The notes under the pieces: model-generated
Told to the model about the DNA's origin: nothing
Database searches by the model: none
What the model saw: only the letters and a program-made list of their open reading frames with translations
Part shown: one piece after another, positions 7,698 through 16,417 of the stretch
Numbering within the stretch: the stretch's first letter is position 1
Layout of the letters: every line of letters begins with the position of its first letter
Origin: Actinoplanes solisilvae
GTDB taxonomy: Bacteria; Actinomycetota; Actinomycetes; Mycobacteriales; Micromonosporaceae
DNA length: 64,000 nucleotides
Assembly (NCBI RefSeq): GCF_003999975.1
Contig: NZ_RJAC01000001.1
Span: 620,001 to 684,000, forward strand
Direction: 5' to 3'
Made by a program: the position numbers and the translations under genes

Positions 7698-8330
7698 ATG
7701 ACCAGCACCTATCAGCCGTCGATGTTCGATCTGAGTGGCGACGCCGAGGGCGTCGGCGAGCTTGCCGGGCGCGTCACGCGACATCGGCTCACCGCCGGCG
7801 CCTGGGTCGACGTGCTGCCCGGCTGGCTCCAGGGGTCCGACGCCGTCTTCGAGACCCTGCTGGGCATCGACTGGCGGGCCGACCGGCGGCAGATGTACGA
7901 CAACGTCGTCGACGTGCCGCGACTCCTGCGCTGGTTCGGCGGCGACGAAGAGCTGCCCCACCCCACGCTGACCGCGGCGAAATCCGCGTTGAACAGCTAC
8001 TACGCCTCCGAGTTGGGCGAAGAGTTCGTCACCGCCGGCATGTGCCTCTATCGCGACGGCCGCGACAGCGTCGCCTGGCACGGTGACACCATCGGCCGCT
8101 CGGCCTGCCACGACACCATGGTCGCCATCGTCTCGCTCGGCTCGCCGCGCAACCTCTCGCTGCGCCCGCGCGCCGGCGGCCACGACACGCTGCGCTTCCC
8201 GCTCGGCCACGGCGACCTGATCGTCATGGGCGGCTCCTGCCAACGCACCTGGGAACACGCCATCCTCAAGACGGCCAGGCCGGTCGGGCCCCGAATAAGC
8301 GTGCAGTTCCGCCCGGTCAACGTCGCCTGA
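7698..8330 (+). CDS. alkB: AlkB-type 2-oxoglutarate/Fe(II) dioxygenase
   Basis: This enzyme family oxidatively removes N1-methyladenine and N3-methylcytosine lesions from DNA or RNA, using Fe(II) and 2-oxoglutarate. In the 210-residue protein the Fe ligands are H128 and D130 (WHGDTIGR) and H187 (WEHAILK). The 2-oxoglutarate contacts are R199 and R205 (PRISVQFR) and the N99-S-Y101 motif. The start follows a -10 box directly, which suggests a leaderless message. The 3' end overlaps the RHS remnant by 14 bases. Separate Ada-AlkA and Ogt genes at 38-40 kb complete an alkylation-repair set. It could act on RNA or protein, but the motif set is typical of the DNA-repair branch. Confidence 0.9.
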   Translation: MTSTYQPSMFDLSGDAEGVGELAGRVTRHRLTAGAWVDVLPGWLQGSDAVFETLLGIDWRADRRQMYDNVVDVPRLLRWFGGDEELPHPTLTAAKSALNSYYASELGEEFVTAGMCLYRDGRDSVAWHGDTIGRSACHDTMVAIVSLGSPRNLSLRPRAGGHDTLRFPLGHGDLIVMGGSCQRTWEHAILKTARPVGPRISVQFRPVNVA

Positions 8331-8951
8331 GGTCGCCGAGCCCCGCGCCCGCGCGGCCACCGCGTCGTCCGACGACGTACTTGTGCCACCACTCGGTCAG
8401 CGAAGCGCCCGAGGTCGAGTTCGGGTCGGGACCGATCACCGGATAGCAGAGCCGGGTGTTCGCCTCGGGTGACGCCGGCAGGTTGCCCGACGCGCAGTCC
8501 TGCAGGGAGTACGTCACCTGGACGAGCGCGCCGGTCTCGGTGTGGATCGCGGCGAGGCGCTGCCAGTTGCTGGTGGCGTTGTGCTTGGTCAGCACCCGGT
8601 TCGGCAGCGCGACGGGGTCGAAGGTGACCGGCGGCATGATGACCGTGCCACCGACGTGACCGGTCCGCACGATCGAGTCGAGCCACAGCCCGGCGCCGCG
8701 AGTGTCACCTCCGGACGCTTCGCGGCCGCCCAGCCTCGGCCGGCGACCTCACCACCGTCCTTGTCCAGCTTTTCGACCTGGGCTTTGAGACGCCCGGACG
8801 GGCCCGGATCGGCCAGGGCCGGCGGCACCGCCAGGATCGATCCGATGAGTGCGACGCCAACGCCACCGGCGAGCGCGAGACGCAGTCGTGGTCGGCGTCC
8901 ACCACGCGAAAGGCACGACTGAACAAGAGGGCCCCCGTTCCCGTCGATCAC
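8317..8951 (-). pseudogene. Decayed fragment of a secreted RHS/YD-repeat protein
   Basis: Two reading frames together make one damaged gene. From the GTG at 8951 the first encodes a signal peptide (basic start, then LAGGVGVALIGSILAVPPALA) and about 45 further residues. Near 8686-8702 meaningful sequence shifts to another frame, which reads LWLDSIVRTGHVGGTV and then a segment ending EANTRLCYPVIG and WWHKYVV. That second segment matches, from memory, the conserved region of large actinobacterial RHS proteins upstream of the YD repeats (DCxAGxxPxxPxxNTxRCYPV...WFHKYVV). The YD repeats, core and toxin tip are absent, so this is a deletion remnant with a frameshift. A sequencing error alone would not restore a full-length protein. 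Confidence 0.7.
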
Positions 8952-9115
8952 CGAGAACGGTAGGTGTCGATATTTCCCTGTAAAGATCTCCGACTGTCGA
9001 TCTCACCCTGCGGTGGCGCACCTTTTCGCACCCTCCGCGAAGAGCACCCCGATCCACCCAAACCCGGCTCCCAACGTGCGATAAACGTCGATGGAAACAA
9101 CTCGGAAACAGGCGG

Positions 9116-9153
9116 TTGACGTGCTCAGCTAGAAAGTTACACTCCTAGTGTAA
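9116..9153 (+). promoter_or_regulatory. Promoter and palindromic operator of the ABC-transporter catabolic operon
   Basis: TTGACG (9116-9121) and TACACT (9138-9143) with a 16-base spacer form a good promoter. The -10 lies inside a perfect 17-bp palindrome, TTACACTCCTAGTGTAA (9137-9153). A repressor there would block the operon starting at 9244, leaving an untranslated leader of roughly 90 bases. A near copy of the palindrome controls the divergent promoters at 21980-21996. Confidence 0.75.
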
Positions 9154-9243
9154 ATAGTTGAACATCACGCTCCACAGAGGACGGCCGCGCCCGCTGAAGG
9201 CGCTTCCGTTCGTCCGGCCACTCCGCCCCGAGCCGAGGTGACC

Positions 9244-9963
9244 ATGTCAGCGGATCCGCCCCCCGAGTCAACCGATCAGGGTCTCGCCCTGCACCACATA
9301 ACCGTCCGCTTCGGCGGTCTGCTCGCCCTCGACGACGTCTCCCTACGCGTCGCGCCCGGCCGCATCGTCGGCATCATCGGGCCCAACGGCGCCGGCAAGA
9401 CCACCCTCTTCAATGTGATCTGCGGCTTCGTCACTCCGCAGTCCGGCGCCATGACACTCGACGGGCGGCCCTTCCGCCCCCGCCCGCACCAGCTCACCGG
9501 CCGCGGCATCGCCCGCACGCTGCAGGGCGTCGGCCAGTTCAGCGGCATGACCGTCCTCGAGAACGTGCTGGTCGGCGCCCGTTCCCGCAAACCCGAGGCC
9601 GACGCCTGGGCCGCCCTGGAGCGCTGCGGCGTCGCCGAGCACGCCCGGGCCATGCCGGCCTCGCTGCCCTACGCGAAGCGCAAACGCGTCGAGCTGGCCC
9701 GTGCCCTCGCCGCCAAGCCACGCATCCTCATGCTCGACGAGCCCGCCGGTGGCCTCGACGCCGATGAGATCCGCTGGCTGGCCGAGCTGATCCAAGAAAC
9801 GAAGACGACGGTCTTGCTGGTCGAACACCACATGGAGCTGGTCATGTCCGTCTGCGACGAGATCCTCGTGCTCGACTTCGGCAAGCCGATCGCGCTCGGC
9901 ACCCCGGGCGAGATCCGTACCAATGACAAGGTCACCGAGGCCTACCTGGGAACGGCCGCATGA
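9244..9963 (+). CDS. ABC transporter ATP-binding protein, LivG-like
   Basis: One of two ATPases of a five-gene uptake system of the branched-chain amino acid (HAAT) family. The 239-residue protein has Walker A GPNGAGKT (residues 46-53), a degenerate signature LPYAKRKRVELARAL where LSxGQ is usual, Walker B ILMLDEP and the switch His in VEHHMELV. The ATG at 9244 is preferred to the GTG at 9238 because GAGG at 9235-9238 is spaced correctly only for the ATG. It is first in a run of ten co-directed genes to 18236. The neighbours are catabolic enzymes rather than amino-acid genes, so the cargo is probably an organic acid or related compound. Confidence 0.9.
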   Translation: MSADPPPESTDQGLALHHITVRFGGLLALDDVSLRVAPGRIVGIIGPNGAGKTTLFNVICGFVTPQSGAMTLDGRPFRPRPHQLTGRGIARTLQGVGQFSGMTVLENVLVGARSRKPEADAWAALERCGVAEHARAMPASLPYAKRKRVELARALAAKPRILMLDEPAGGLDADEIRWLAELIQETKTTVLLVEHHMELVMSVCDEILVLDFGKPIALGTPGEIRTNDKVTEAYLGTAA

Positions 9964-10664
9964 GCGCGCTGCTCGAGGTCGAGGGCCTCACCGCCGGCTA
10001 CGGCGCCGCCCCCGTGCTTCATGACGTCAGCCTGACCGTCCAGGCCGGGCAGATCGTCGCGGTGCTCGGGGCCAACGGCGCCGGAAAGTCCACCCTCCTG
10101 CGTACGCTCTCGGGCCTGTTGCCCGCCGAGAAGGGCCGCGTCGTCTTCGACGGGCAGGACCTGCGAGGCATCAAGGTCGAGCGGATGGTGCATCTCGGCA
10201 TCGCGCACGTCCCCGAGGGCCGCGGCGTCGTCACCGAGCTGACCGTCGACGAGAACCTTCGCCTCGGCGGCCTCTGGCGCAAGCCGCAGCCGTCCCTCGC
10301 GCCGATCTACGAGCTGTTCCCCCGGCTCGCCGAGCGCAAGGGCCACCTTGGCCACCAGCTCTCCGGTGGTGAGCGCCAGATGCTCGCGATCGGCCGCGCC
10401 CTGGCCGCCCAGCCGCGGCTGCTGTTGCTCGACGAGCCGTCGCTGGGCCTCGCCCCCAAGATCACCGCCCAGATCATGACGCTGCTGCGTGACCTGCGCG
10501 ACCGCACCGGCCTGGCCGTCCTGCTGGTCGAGCAGAACGTGCGCAGCGCCCTCTCGATCGCCGACCAGGGCATCGTGTTGTCGCTGGGCCGCATCGTCAC
10601 CCGCCACGACGCCGCGACGCTCGTCGACGACGCCGACCTCCGGCACGCCTACCTGGGGTTCTGA
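9960..10664 (+). CDS. ABC transporter ATP-binding protein, LivF-like
   Basis: This is the second ATPase of the uptake system, 234 residues. Walker A is GANGAGKS (37-44), the signature is the canonical LSGGERQ, and Walker B is LLLLDEPSLGL. The sequence HVPEGRGVVTELTV is typical of LivF. Its ATG overlaps the preceding stop (ATGA), so the two ATPases are probably made in equal amounts and form a heterodimer on the inner face of the membrane, working with the permeases encoded directly downstream. Confidence 0.93.
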   Translation: MSALLEVEGLTAGYGAAPVLHDVSLTVQAGQIVAVLGANGAGKSTLLRTLSGLLPAEKGRVVFDGQDLRGIKVERMVHLGIAHVPEGRGVVTELTVDENLRLGGLWRKPQPSLAPIYELFPRLAERKGHLGHQLSGGERQMLAIGRALAAQPRLLLLDEPSLGLAPKITAQIMTLLRDLRDRTGLAVLLVEQNVRSALSIADQGIVLSLGRIVTRHDAATLVDDADLRHAYLGF

Positions 10665-10665
10665 C

Positions 10666-11547
10666 ATGGACAGATTCCTGTTCCTCACCTTCGACGGGCT
10701 CAGCCGGGGCGCGGTCTACGCGGCCTTCGCGCTGGCCCTGGTGCTGATCTGGCGGGCCGCGCGCATCGTCAACTTCGCTCAGGGCGCGATGGCGGTCGCC
10801 ACGGCCTACGTCGCCTATTCGGTCGCCGACGCCACCGGTTCCTACTGGCTCGGCTTCATCGTCGCGCTGGTCGCCGGCCTGCTACTCGGGGCGGGCGTCG
10901 AGCGGGTGGTGATGCGCTTCGTCGACCATTCGTCGCCACTGAACGGCGTCGTCGTGGCGCTCGGCCTCGTGCTGATCATCCAGGGCGTGCTGGGCATGGT
11001 CTACGGCAACGAGTTCCGCCCGGCCACCGCCCCGTTCAGCCGGGACGGCTTCGACGTCGGCGGGATCGCCCTGCTCTCCAACTACGACCTGTTCGTATTC
11101 GGCGCGGTGGGCGCGGTCGTCGTCCTCCTTACGCTCCTTTTCACCCGTACGCCCACCGGCCTGCGCATGCGAGCCGCGGCGTTCGCCCCCGACGTGTCGC
11201 GGCTGCTCGGTGTCCCGGTCGGCGGCATGCTCACGCTCGGCTGGGCGCTGGCCGCAGCCGTCGGCTCGCTGGCCGGCATGCTCGTCATCCCCACCGAACT
11301 GGGCCTGCACCCGACCGCGATGGACATCGTCTTCATCTCGGCCTTCACCGCGGCCGTGGTCGGCGGCCTGGACAGCCCGATCGGCTCGGTCCTCGGCGGC
11401 CTGATCGTCGGCCTGCTCCTCTCCTACATCAGCGGCTACCTCGGCGCCACGGTCGCTCCGATGGCCGTTCTCGCCCTGCTCGTCGTCGTCCTTCTCGGGC
11501 GTCCCGACGGCTTGTTCTCCCGCTCGGCGAAAGCGAGGACGGCGTGA
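10666..11547 (+). CDS. ABC transporter permease, LivH-like
   Basis: This 293-residue membrane protein has about eight hydrophobic helices. It begins with the LivH pattern (FLFLTFDGLSRGAVYAAFAL, then RIVNFAQGAM) and carries the cytoplasmic coupling loop TGLRMRAAAFAPDVSRLLGV, where Arg and a following Gly-Val contact the ATPase. The region with AAVVGGLDSPIGSVLGG is also family-typical. The ATG at 10666 lies one base after the previous stop. It pairs with the LivM-like permease to form the translocation channel. Confidence 0.92.
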   Translation: MDRFLFLTFDGLSRGAVYAAFALALVLIWRAARIVNFAQGAMAVATAYVAYSVADATGSYWLGFIVALVAGLLLGAGVERVVMRFVDHSSPLNGVVVALGLVLIIQGVLGMVYGNEFRPATAPFSRDGFDVGGIALLSNYDLFVFGAVGAVVVLLTLLFTRTPTGLRMRAAAFAPDVSRLLGVPVGGMLTLGWALAAAVGSLAGMLVIPTELGLHPTAMDIVFISAFTAAVVGGLDSPIGSVLGGLIVGLLLSYISGYLGATVAPMAVLALLVVVLLGRPDGLFSRSAKARTA

Positions 11548-12560
11548 CCATCGTGAAGGACCGCCTGAAAAGCGCCACCGCCGCGCCGACCAGAGCCGCC
11601 CGGCTGAACCCGCTGATCGTCCTGGTCGTCGGGGCCGCGATCATCGTCGCGCTGACCTACACGCTGCCACCGTTCCGCACCTATCAGCTCGCCACCGTGG
11701 GCGCCTATCTCTGCGTCACCGCCGGCCTGACCGTCCTCACCGGACTCAACGGGCAGCTCTCGCTGGGGCACGGCGCGCTCATGGCGACCGGCGCCTACAC
11801 GCTCGCGCTCTGGCAGAACAAATTCAACCTGCTCGCGGTCGGCATCGTCGTCGCTATCCTCGTGACCACCGCCGTCGGTGCCGTCATCGGCCTGGCCGCG
11901 GCCCGGCTGCGCGGCCCCTACCTCGCCGGCCTCACCCTGGCCGTCGCGGTCGTCGTCCCGTCGATCACCAGCACCTTCGACGAGACGTTCAACAGCGACC
12001 AGGGCCTGTCGGTGATCCTGAACCCGCCGCCCGAGTCGATGACCGTCGAGCAGTGGCAGGCCTGGTTGTGCTGGGGCGCCGCCCTGATCACCGTGTTCGC
12101 GCTGACGATCCTGACCCGGGGCCGGTTCGGGCGTGACATGCGGGCCGTCCGCGACGACGAGACAGCGGCCCGGCTCGCCGGCATCAGCGTCGCCCGTACG
12201 CAGGTCTCGGCCTTTGTCGTCTCGGCCGCCTGCGCCGGCCTGGCCGGTGCCCTGTTCGCCGTCATCGCCCAGAGCGTCTCCCCCGGCGCCTTCCCGCTCA
12301 CCCTGTCGCTGTTCCTGCTGATGGCGATCGTCATCGGCGGCCTCGGCCGGCTGACCGGCGCGTTGATCGGCGCGTTGCTGCTGGTGGCGCTGCCGGCGAT
12401 CGCGCACGAGATCGGCGAGTCGGCCGGCTCGCAGCGTCTGGAGGGCAACCTCGCCCTCACCTTCTTCGGCGTGGTCCTGGTCGTCGTGATGCTGGCCGCA
12501 CCCGGCGGTCTCGCCTCGCTCCGGATCCCGTTCCGTCGGTTCCGTACCAAAAAGCACTGA
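11544..12560 (+). CDS. ABC transporter permease, LivM-like
   Basis: This second permease has 338 residues and about nine hydrophobic segments. The stretch TGLNGQLSLGHGALMATGAY is the LivM hallmark, and GRFGRDMRAVRDDETAARLAGI is the coupling loop. The GTG start overlaps the stop of the LivH-like gene (GTGA). Forty-four bases separate it from the binding-protein gene, enough for a processing or stability element, although none is obvious. Confidence 0.92.
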   Translation: MTIVKDRLKSATAAPTRAARLNPLIVLVVGAAIIVALTYTLPPFRTYQLATVGAYLCVTAGLTVLTGLNGQLSLGHGALMATGAYTLALWQNKFNLLAVGIVVAILVTTAVGAVIGLAAARLRGPYLAGLTLAVAVVVPSITSTFDETFNSDQGLSVILNPPPESMTVEQWQAWLCWGAALITVFALTILTRGRFGRDMRAVRDDETAARLAGISVARTQVSAFVVSAACAGLAGALFAVIAQSVSPGAFPLTLSLFLLMAIVIGGLGRLTGALIGALLLVALPAIAHEIGESAGSQRLEGNLALTFFGVVLVVVMLAAPGGLASLRIPFRRFRTKKH

Positions 12561-12604
12561 GAGGCACCACCGAATCAATTCTGAATCCCCGCGCAGAAAG
12601 GCCG

Positions 12605-13873
12605 ATGATGAAACGCACCGCGACCGTCCTCGTCGCCGCCGTGCTGCTGGCCGCGGCCGGCTGCAGCAACTCGGGCAACGGCAGTGGCACCAGCAGCGCC
12701 GACACCCCCGGAGTGACCGACACCGAGATCGTGGTGGGCACGCACATGCCGCTCACCGGTCCGGCCGCCGCCGGCTATTCCAAGATCGCTCCGGCCACCA
12801 AGGCCTACTTCGACTATGTGAACGCGAACGGCGGCATTCACGGCCGCAAGATCACGTATAAGATCATGGACGACGGTTACAACCCGGCGAACACCCAGCA
12901 GGTGGTCCGCCAACTGGTGCTCCAGGACAAGGTCTTCGCCATTCTCAACGGCCTGGGCACTCCCACCCACAGCGGCGTGCTCGACTTCCTCAAGACCAAC
13001 CGGGTGCCCGACCTCTTCGTGGCCAGCGGCAGCCGCAGCTGGAACCAGCCCGACAAATATCCGGGCACGTTCGGCTTCAACCCCGACTACACCGTCGAGG
13101 GCAAGATCCTGGCCACGCACGTGAAGGAGAAGTTCGCCGGGAAGAAGGTCTGCTTCCTCGGTCAGGACGACGACTTCGGACGCGACAGCCTCGCCGGCAT
13201 CGAGAAGGTCCTCGGACCGGTGGCGGCCAAGCAGACGTACGTGACCAGCAACCCGAACGTCGGCCCGCAGATGGGCGCGCTCAAGGCGGCCGCCTGTGAG
13301 GTCGTCATGCTCGCGACGGTGCCCGGCTTCACCGCCCTGTCGATCGGCACCGGCGCCAAGATCGGATTCAAGCCGCAGTACGTGGTGAGCAACGTCGGCT
13401 CCGACCCGACCACGCTGGCCAAGACGCTGGGTCCGGCCGCCGGGCTGCTCGAGGGCGTCGTCGCGGCGAACTACCTGCCGCTGGCCAACGACTCGGCCAA
13501 CCCGTGGATCCAGCTCTACACCAAGGTCAACAGCCAGTACAACAACAACGCCGAGATGGACAACAACGTCGTGTACGGCATGTCCGTCGCGTACCTGTTC
13601 GTCCAGGCTCTGCAGTCGGCCGGCAAAGATCTGACCCGCGACGGCATCATCGCCGCGGTGCAGAAGGGCGGCTTCACCGGCCCCGGGCTGGTCCCGGTGC
13701 GCTACTCGGCCACCGACCACTCCGGGTACGGCGGCGAGCAGTTGACGACGATCGAGGGCGGTCAGGCCAAGTACTTCGGCAAGGCGTTCCGCACCGATGA
13801 CAAGGACGCCGCGGTCGAGGTCTACGAGAGCAGCCCGGCGGCCCCGCCAGCGAACGGCATTCCCGCTGCCTAA
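12605..13873 (+). CDS. Substrate-binding lipoprotein of the ABC transporter, LivK-like
   Basis: This is the extracytoplasmic receptor, 422 residues. A lipoprotein signal peptide (basic start, hydrophobic LVAAVLLAAAG, then C20) would anchor it to the membrane; the lipobox AAGC is acceptable though not ideal. The mature part reads TEIVVGTHMPLTGPAA and GIHGRKITYKIMDDGYNP, the standard opening of type I periplasmic-binding proteins. AAAGG at 12595-12600 precedes two in-frame ATG codons at 12605 and 12608; either could be used. The cargo is not an obvious amino acid: the enzymes encoded downstream suggest a carboxylate or alcohol. Confidence 0.9.
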   Translation: MMKRTATVLVAAVLLAAAGCSNSGNGSGTSSADTPGVTDTEIVVGTHMPLTGPAAAGYSKIAPATKAYFDYVNANGGIHGRKITYKIMDDGYNPANTQQVVRQLVLQDKVFAILNGLGTPTHSGVLDFLKTNRVPDLFVASGSRSWNQPDKYPGTFGFNPDYTVEGKILATHVKEKFAGKKVCFLGQDDDFGRDSLAGIEKVLGPVAAKQTYVTSNPNVGPQMGALKAAACEVVMLATVPGFTALSIGTGAKIGFKPQYVVSNVGSDPTTLAKTLGPAAGLLEGVVAANYLPLANDSANPWIQLYTKVNSQYNNNAEMDNNVVYGMSVAYLFVQALQSAGKDLTRDGIIAAVQKGGFTGPGLVPVRYSATDHSGYGGEQLTTIEGGQAKYFGKAFRTDDKDAAVEVYESSPAAPPANGIPAA

Positions 13874-13920
13874 GGTGGGCTTTGGGACCAAGAACATTTG
13901 ACACGACCGAGGGAGCGACG

Positions 13921-14664
13921 ATGGCGGACCAAGTGGCGATCGTGACGGGAGCCAGCAGGGGAATCGGGTTCGCCATCGCGCAACGCTTCGTGGCCGACGG
14001 TTACAAGGTCTGCATCACCGGCCGGGACGCGGCCGCGCTCGACTCGGCCGTGAAGGACCTGGGCGGCACCGAGGTAGCGATCAAGGTGGCCGGCAAGGGT
14101 GACAACGCCGACCACCGGGCCGAGGTGGTCGACACGGTGGTCGGCCAGTTCGGCCCGGTCACGACCCTCGTCAACAACATCGGCATCAACCCGGTCTACG
14201 GGCCGCTGGCCGAGCTCGACCTCGGCGCGGCCCGCAAGATCTTCGAGGTGAACGTCCTCGGCACGCTCGGCTGGGTGCAGGAAGCCCTGCGCGGCGGGCT
14301 GGCCGAGGGCGGCTCGATCGTCAACATCTCGTCGGTCTCGGGCGTACGCCCGTCGCCCGGCATCGGCTTCTACGGGGTCACCAAGGCCGCGCTGATCCAC
14401 CTCACCGAAGAGCTCGCGGTCGAGCTCGCTCCGAAGGTGCGGGTCAACGCGGTCGCCCCGGCCGTGGTCAAGACCCGCTTCGCGTCCGCCCTCTTCGAGG
14501 GCCGGGAGGAACAGGTGGCGGCCTCCTACCCGCTGGCCCGGCTGGGCGTCCCCGAAGACGTCGCCTCGACGGTGGCCTTCCTGTCGTCGGCCGAAGCGGG
14601 CTGGATCACCGGGCAGACCATCGTCCTCGACGGCGGCGTCACGCTCACCGGGAACGTGCAGTGA
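13921..14664 (+). CDS. Short-chain dehydrogenase/reductase (SDR) 1
   Basis: This is an NAD(P)-dependent oxidoreductase of 247 residues: cofactor motif TGASRGIG (9-16), NNIG (85-88), catalytic Ser near 138 and Y151/K155 in YGVTK. It ends in WITGQTIVLDGG, typical of classical SDRs. The ATG at 13921 is chosen because GGGAG sits five bases upstream; an upstream in-frame ATG has no such site. In the LvaD-type pathway an SDR interconverts a 4-oxoacyl-CoA and a 4-hydroxyacyl-CoA, and this or the next gene may do the same. The substrate is inferred only from neighbours. Confidence 0.88.
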   Translation: MADQVAIVTGASRGIGFAIAQRFVADGYKVCITGRDAAALDSAVKDLGGTEVAIKVAGKGDNADHRAEVVDTVVGQFGPVTTLVNNIGINPVYGPLAELDLGAARKIFEVNVLGTLGWVQEALRGGLAEGGSIVNISSVSGVRPSPGIGFYGVTKAALIHLTEELAVELAPKVRVNAVAPAVVKTRFASALFEGREEQVAASYPLARLGVPEDVASTVAFLSSAEAGWITGQTIVLDGGVTLTGNVQ

Positions 14665-15437
14665 AGCGGGTAGTGGTCACCGGCGCCGGCGGCGGGATCG
14701 GCGCGGCTCTGGCCCGCCGGTTCGCGAGCGAGGGCGCCGAGGTCATCGTCAACGACCTCGATCCGGCCGCGGCCGAGGCGGTGGCCAGCGACATCGGCGG
14801 CCTCCCGGTGCCGGGCGACGCCGCGAACGAGGCGGACACCCAGCGCCTGATCGACACGGCGTGGGACGAGCTGGGCGGCATCGACCTGTTCTGCGCCAAC
14901 GCCGGGGTGCTGACCGCGGGCGACCAGGACACCGGCGACGACGTCTGGACCCGCGACTGGAACGTCAACGTGATGTCCCACGTCTACGTCACCCGCGCCC
15001 TGCTGCCGCGCTGGCTGGAGCAGAAGGAACCGAAACGGCTGGTCATGACGGTCAGCGCGGCCGGGCTGCTCACCCTGCTCGGCAGCGCGCCCTACGCGGT
15101 CACCAAGCACGCCGCACTGGCGTACGCCGAATGGCTGCGAGTCACGTACGCCCACCGCGGCATCGTCGTGCAGGCGTTGTGCCCGCAGGGCGTGCGCACC
15201 GACATGCTGACGCGTGGCAACGCGCGGGGCAGCGCGAGCGCGGCGCTGCTGGCCGAGAGCGCCCTCGAACCCGATGTGGTCGCGGCCAAGGTCGGCGAGG
15301 CCCTCGAGGGTGAGAACTTCCTGATCCTGCCGCACCCCGAAGTGGCCGAGTTCTATCGCATCCGGGCCACCGAGACCGACCGCTGGCTCGGCGGCATGAA
15401 CAAGCTGCAGCGCGCCTTCGAGGAGGGCGCCCGGTGA
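14661..15437 (+). CDS. Short-chain dehydrogenase/reductase (SDR) 2
   Basis: This second SDR has 258 residues, with cofactor motif TGAGGGIG (7-14), an acidic residue after beta-2 (NDLD) that favours NAD over NADP, NAG near 80-82, and Y145/K149 in YAVTK. The GTG start overlaps the previous stop by four bases and its own end overlaps the kinase gene, so it is firmly part of the operon. It differs clearly from SDR 1, so the two probably act on different intermediates rather than being copies. Confidence 0.88.
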   Translation: MKRVVVTGAGGGIGAALARRFASEGAEVIVNDLDPAAAEAVASDIGGLPVPGDAANEADTQRLIDTAWDELGGIDLFCANAGVLTAGDQDTGDDVWTRDWNVNVMSHVYVTRALLPRWLEQKEPKRLVMTVSAAGLLTLLGSAPYAVTKHAALAYAEWLRVTYAHRGIVVQALCPQGVRTDMLTRGNARGSASAALLAESALEPDVVAAKVGEALEGENFLILPHPEVAEFYRIRATETDRWLGGMNKLQRAFEEGAR

Positions 15438-16417
15438 AGGGTCTCGATCTCGAACGGCTCCAGGACTATCTGGGCTCGTCACGCGACCTGACCGGCACGA
15501 TGTTCGCCGGCGGCCGCTCCAACCTGACCTACGCCGTCACCGACGGCGAACAGCGCTGGGTGCTGCGCCGGCCGCCGCTCGGCCACGTGCTGCCGACGGC
15601 CCACGACATGGCCCGCGAGCACCGCGTGCTCGAAGCGCTGGCCAAGGTCGGTTTTCCCGCGCCCCGCCCGGTGCTGCTCTGCACCGACCCCGACGTGATC
15701 GGCGCACCCTTCTACCTGATGGAGCACGTCGACGGAAAGATCTACCGCGACGTCGCCGAGCTCCACACGCTGGGCCCTGACCGCATGCGCGCCCTCACGC
15801 TGTCGCTTGTGGACACCATGGCCGACCTGCACGCGCTCGACCCGGCGGCGATCGGGCTGGGCGACTTCGGCCGGCCCGAGGGCTTCAACCAGCGTCAGGT
15901 CAACCGGTGGAAGAAACAGCTCGACGCGTCCCGCAGCCGCGAGGTCGCGGGCATCGAAGAGCTGCACGCGCGCCTCGCCGTCCACGTGCCGGCCGGCGGC
16001 CCGGGCACGGTGGTGCACGGCGACTTCCGCCTCGACAACGTGCTGATCGGCGACGAGTTCCAGGTCAACGCGGTGCTCGACTGGGAGATGTCGACCCTCG
16101 GCGACCCGCTGAGCGACCTCGCCCTGATGTTGGTCTACGCCGACCTGCCCCTCGACGGACGGCCGGCCACACCCCTGCGCGTTCCCGGCCACCCGGCCTT
16201 GAGCGAACTGAGCGCGCGCTACGCCGAGCGCAGCCGCCGTGACGTCAGCGATCTGCATTGGTACGTGGGATTCGCCGCCTTCAAACTGGCGGTGATTCTC
16301 GAAGGCGTGCATTACCGATACGTTCAGGGCCAGACCGTGGGTGAAGGCTTCGAGACGATCGGCGACATGGTCGGCCCCTTGGTCGTGCGTGGCCATAAGG
16401 CGCTGGAGGGACACTGA
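15434..16417 (+). CDS. Phosphotransferase (APH/LvaA/ACAD10 kinase type), putative 4-hydroxyacyl-CoA kinase
   Basis: This 327-residue kinase has the aminoglycoside-phosphotransferase fold. FAGGRSNLTYAV is the nucleotide loop and WVLRRPP carries the ATP-binding region. HGDFRLDN (H195, D197, N202) is the catalytic loop and DWE (216-218) the metal-binding motif, within VLDWEMSTLGDPLSDL. RRPPLGHVLPTAHDM is the hallmark of the subfamily found in human ACAD10/11 and bacterial LvaA, which phosphorylates the 4-hydroxyl of an acyl-CoA so that a partner acyl-CoA dehydrogenase-like enzyme can eliminate phosphate. That partner follows immediately, with an overlapping start. It is unlikely to be a resistance enzyme, since all neighbours are catabolic. 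Confidence 0.85.
   Translation: MKGLDLERLQDYLGSSRDLTGTMFAGGRSNLTYAVTDGEQRWVLRRPPLGHVLPTAHDMAREHRVLEALAKVGFPAPRPVLLCTDPDVIGAPFYLMEHVDGKIYRDVAELHTLGPDRMRALTLSLVDTMADLHALDPAAIGLGDFGRPEGFNQRQVNRWKKQLDASRSREVAGIEELHARLAVHVPAGGPGTVVHGDFRLDNVLIGDEFQVNAVLDWEMSTLGDPLSDLALMLVYADLPLDGRPATPLRVPGHPALSELSARYAERSRRDVSDLHWYVGFAAFKLAVILEGVHYRYVQGQTVGEGFETIGDMVGPLVVRGHKALEGH

Noticed and set aside
9244..13873. Branched-chain amino acid importer
   Set aside because: The family is right, but all coupled genes are acyl-CoA and alcohol-oxidising enzymes under a shared operator, so leucine/valine uptake is an unlikely primary role.
15434..16417. Aminoglycoside resistance kinase
   Set aside because: The APH fold is present, but the RRPPLGHVLPTAHDM motif and the overlapping ACAD10/11-type partner indicate an acyl-CoA-directed kinase.
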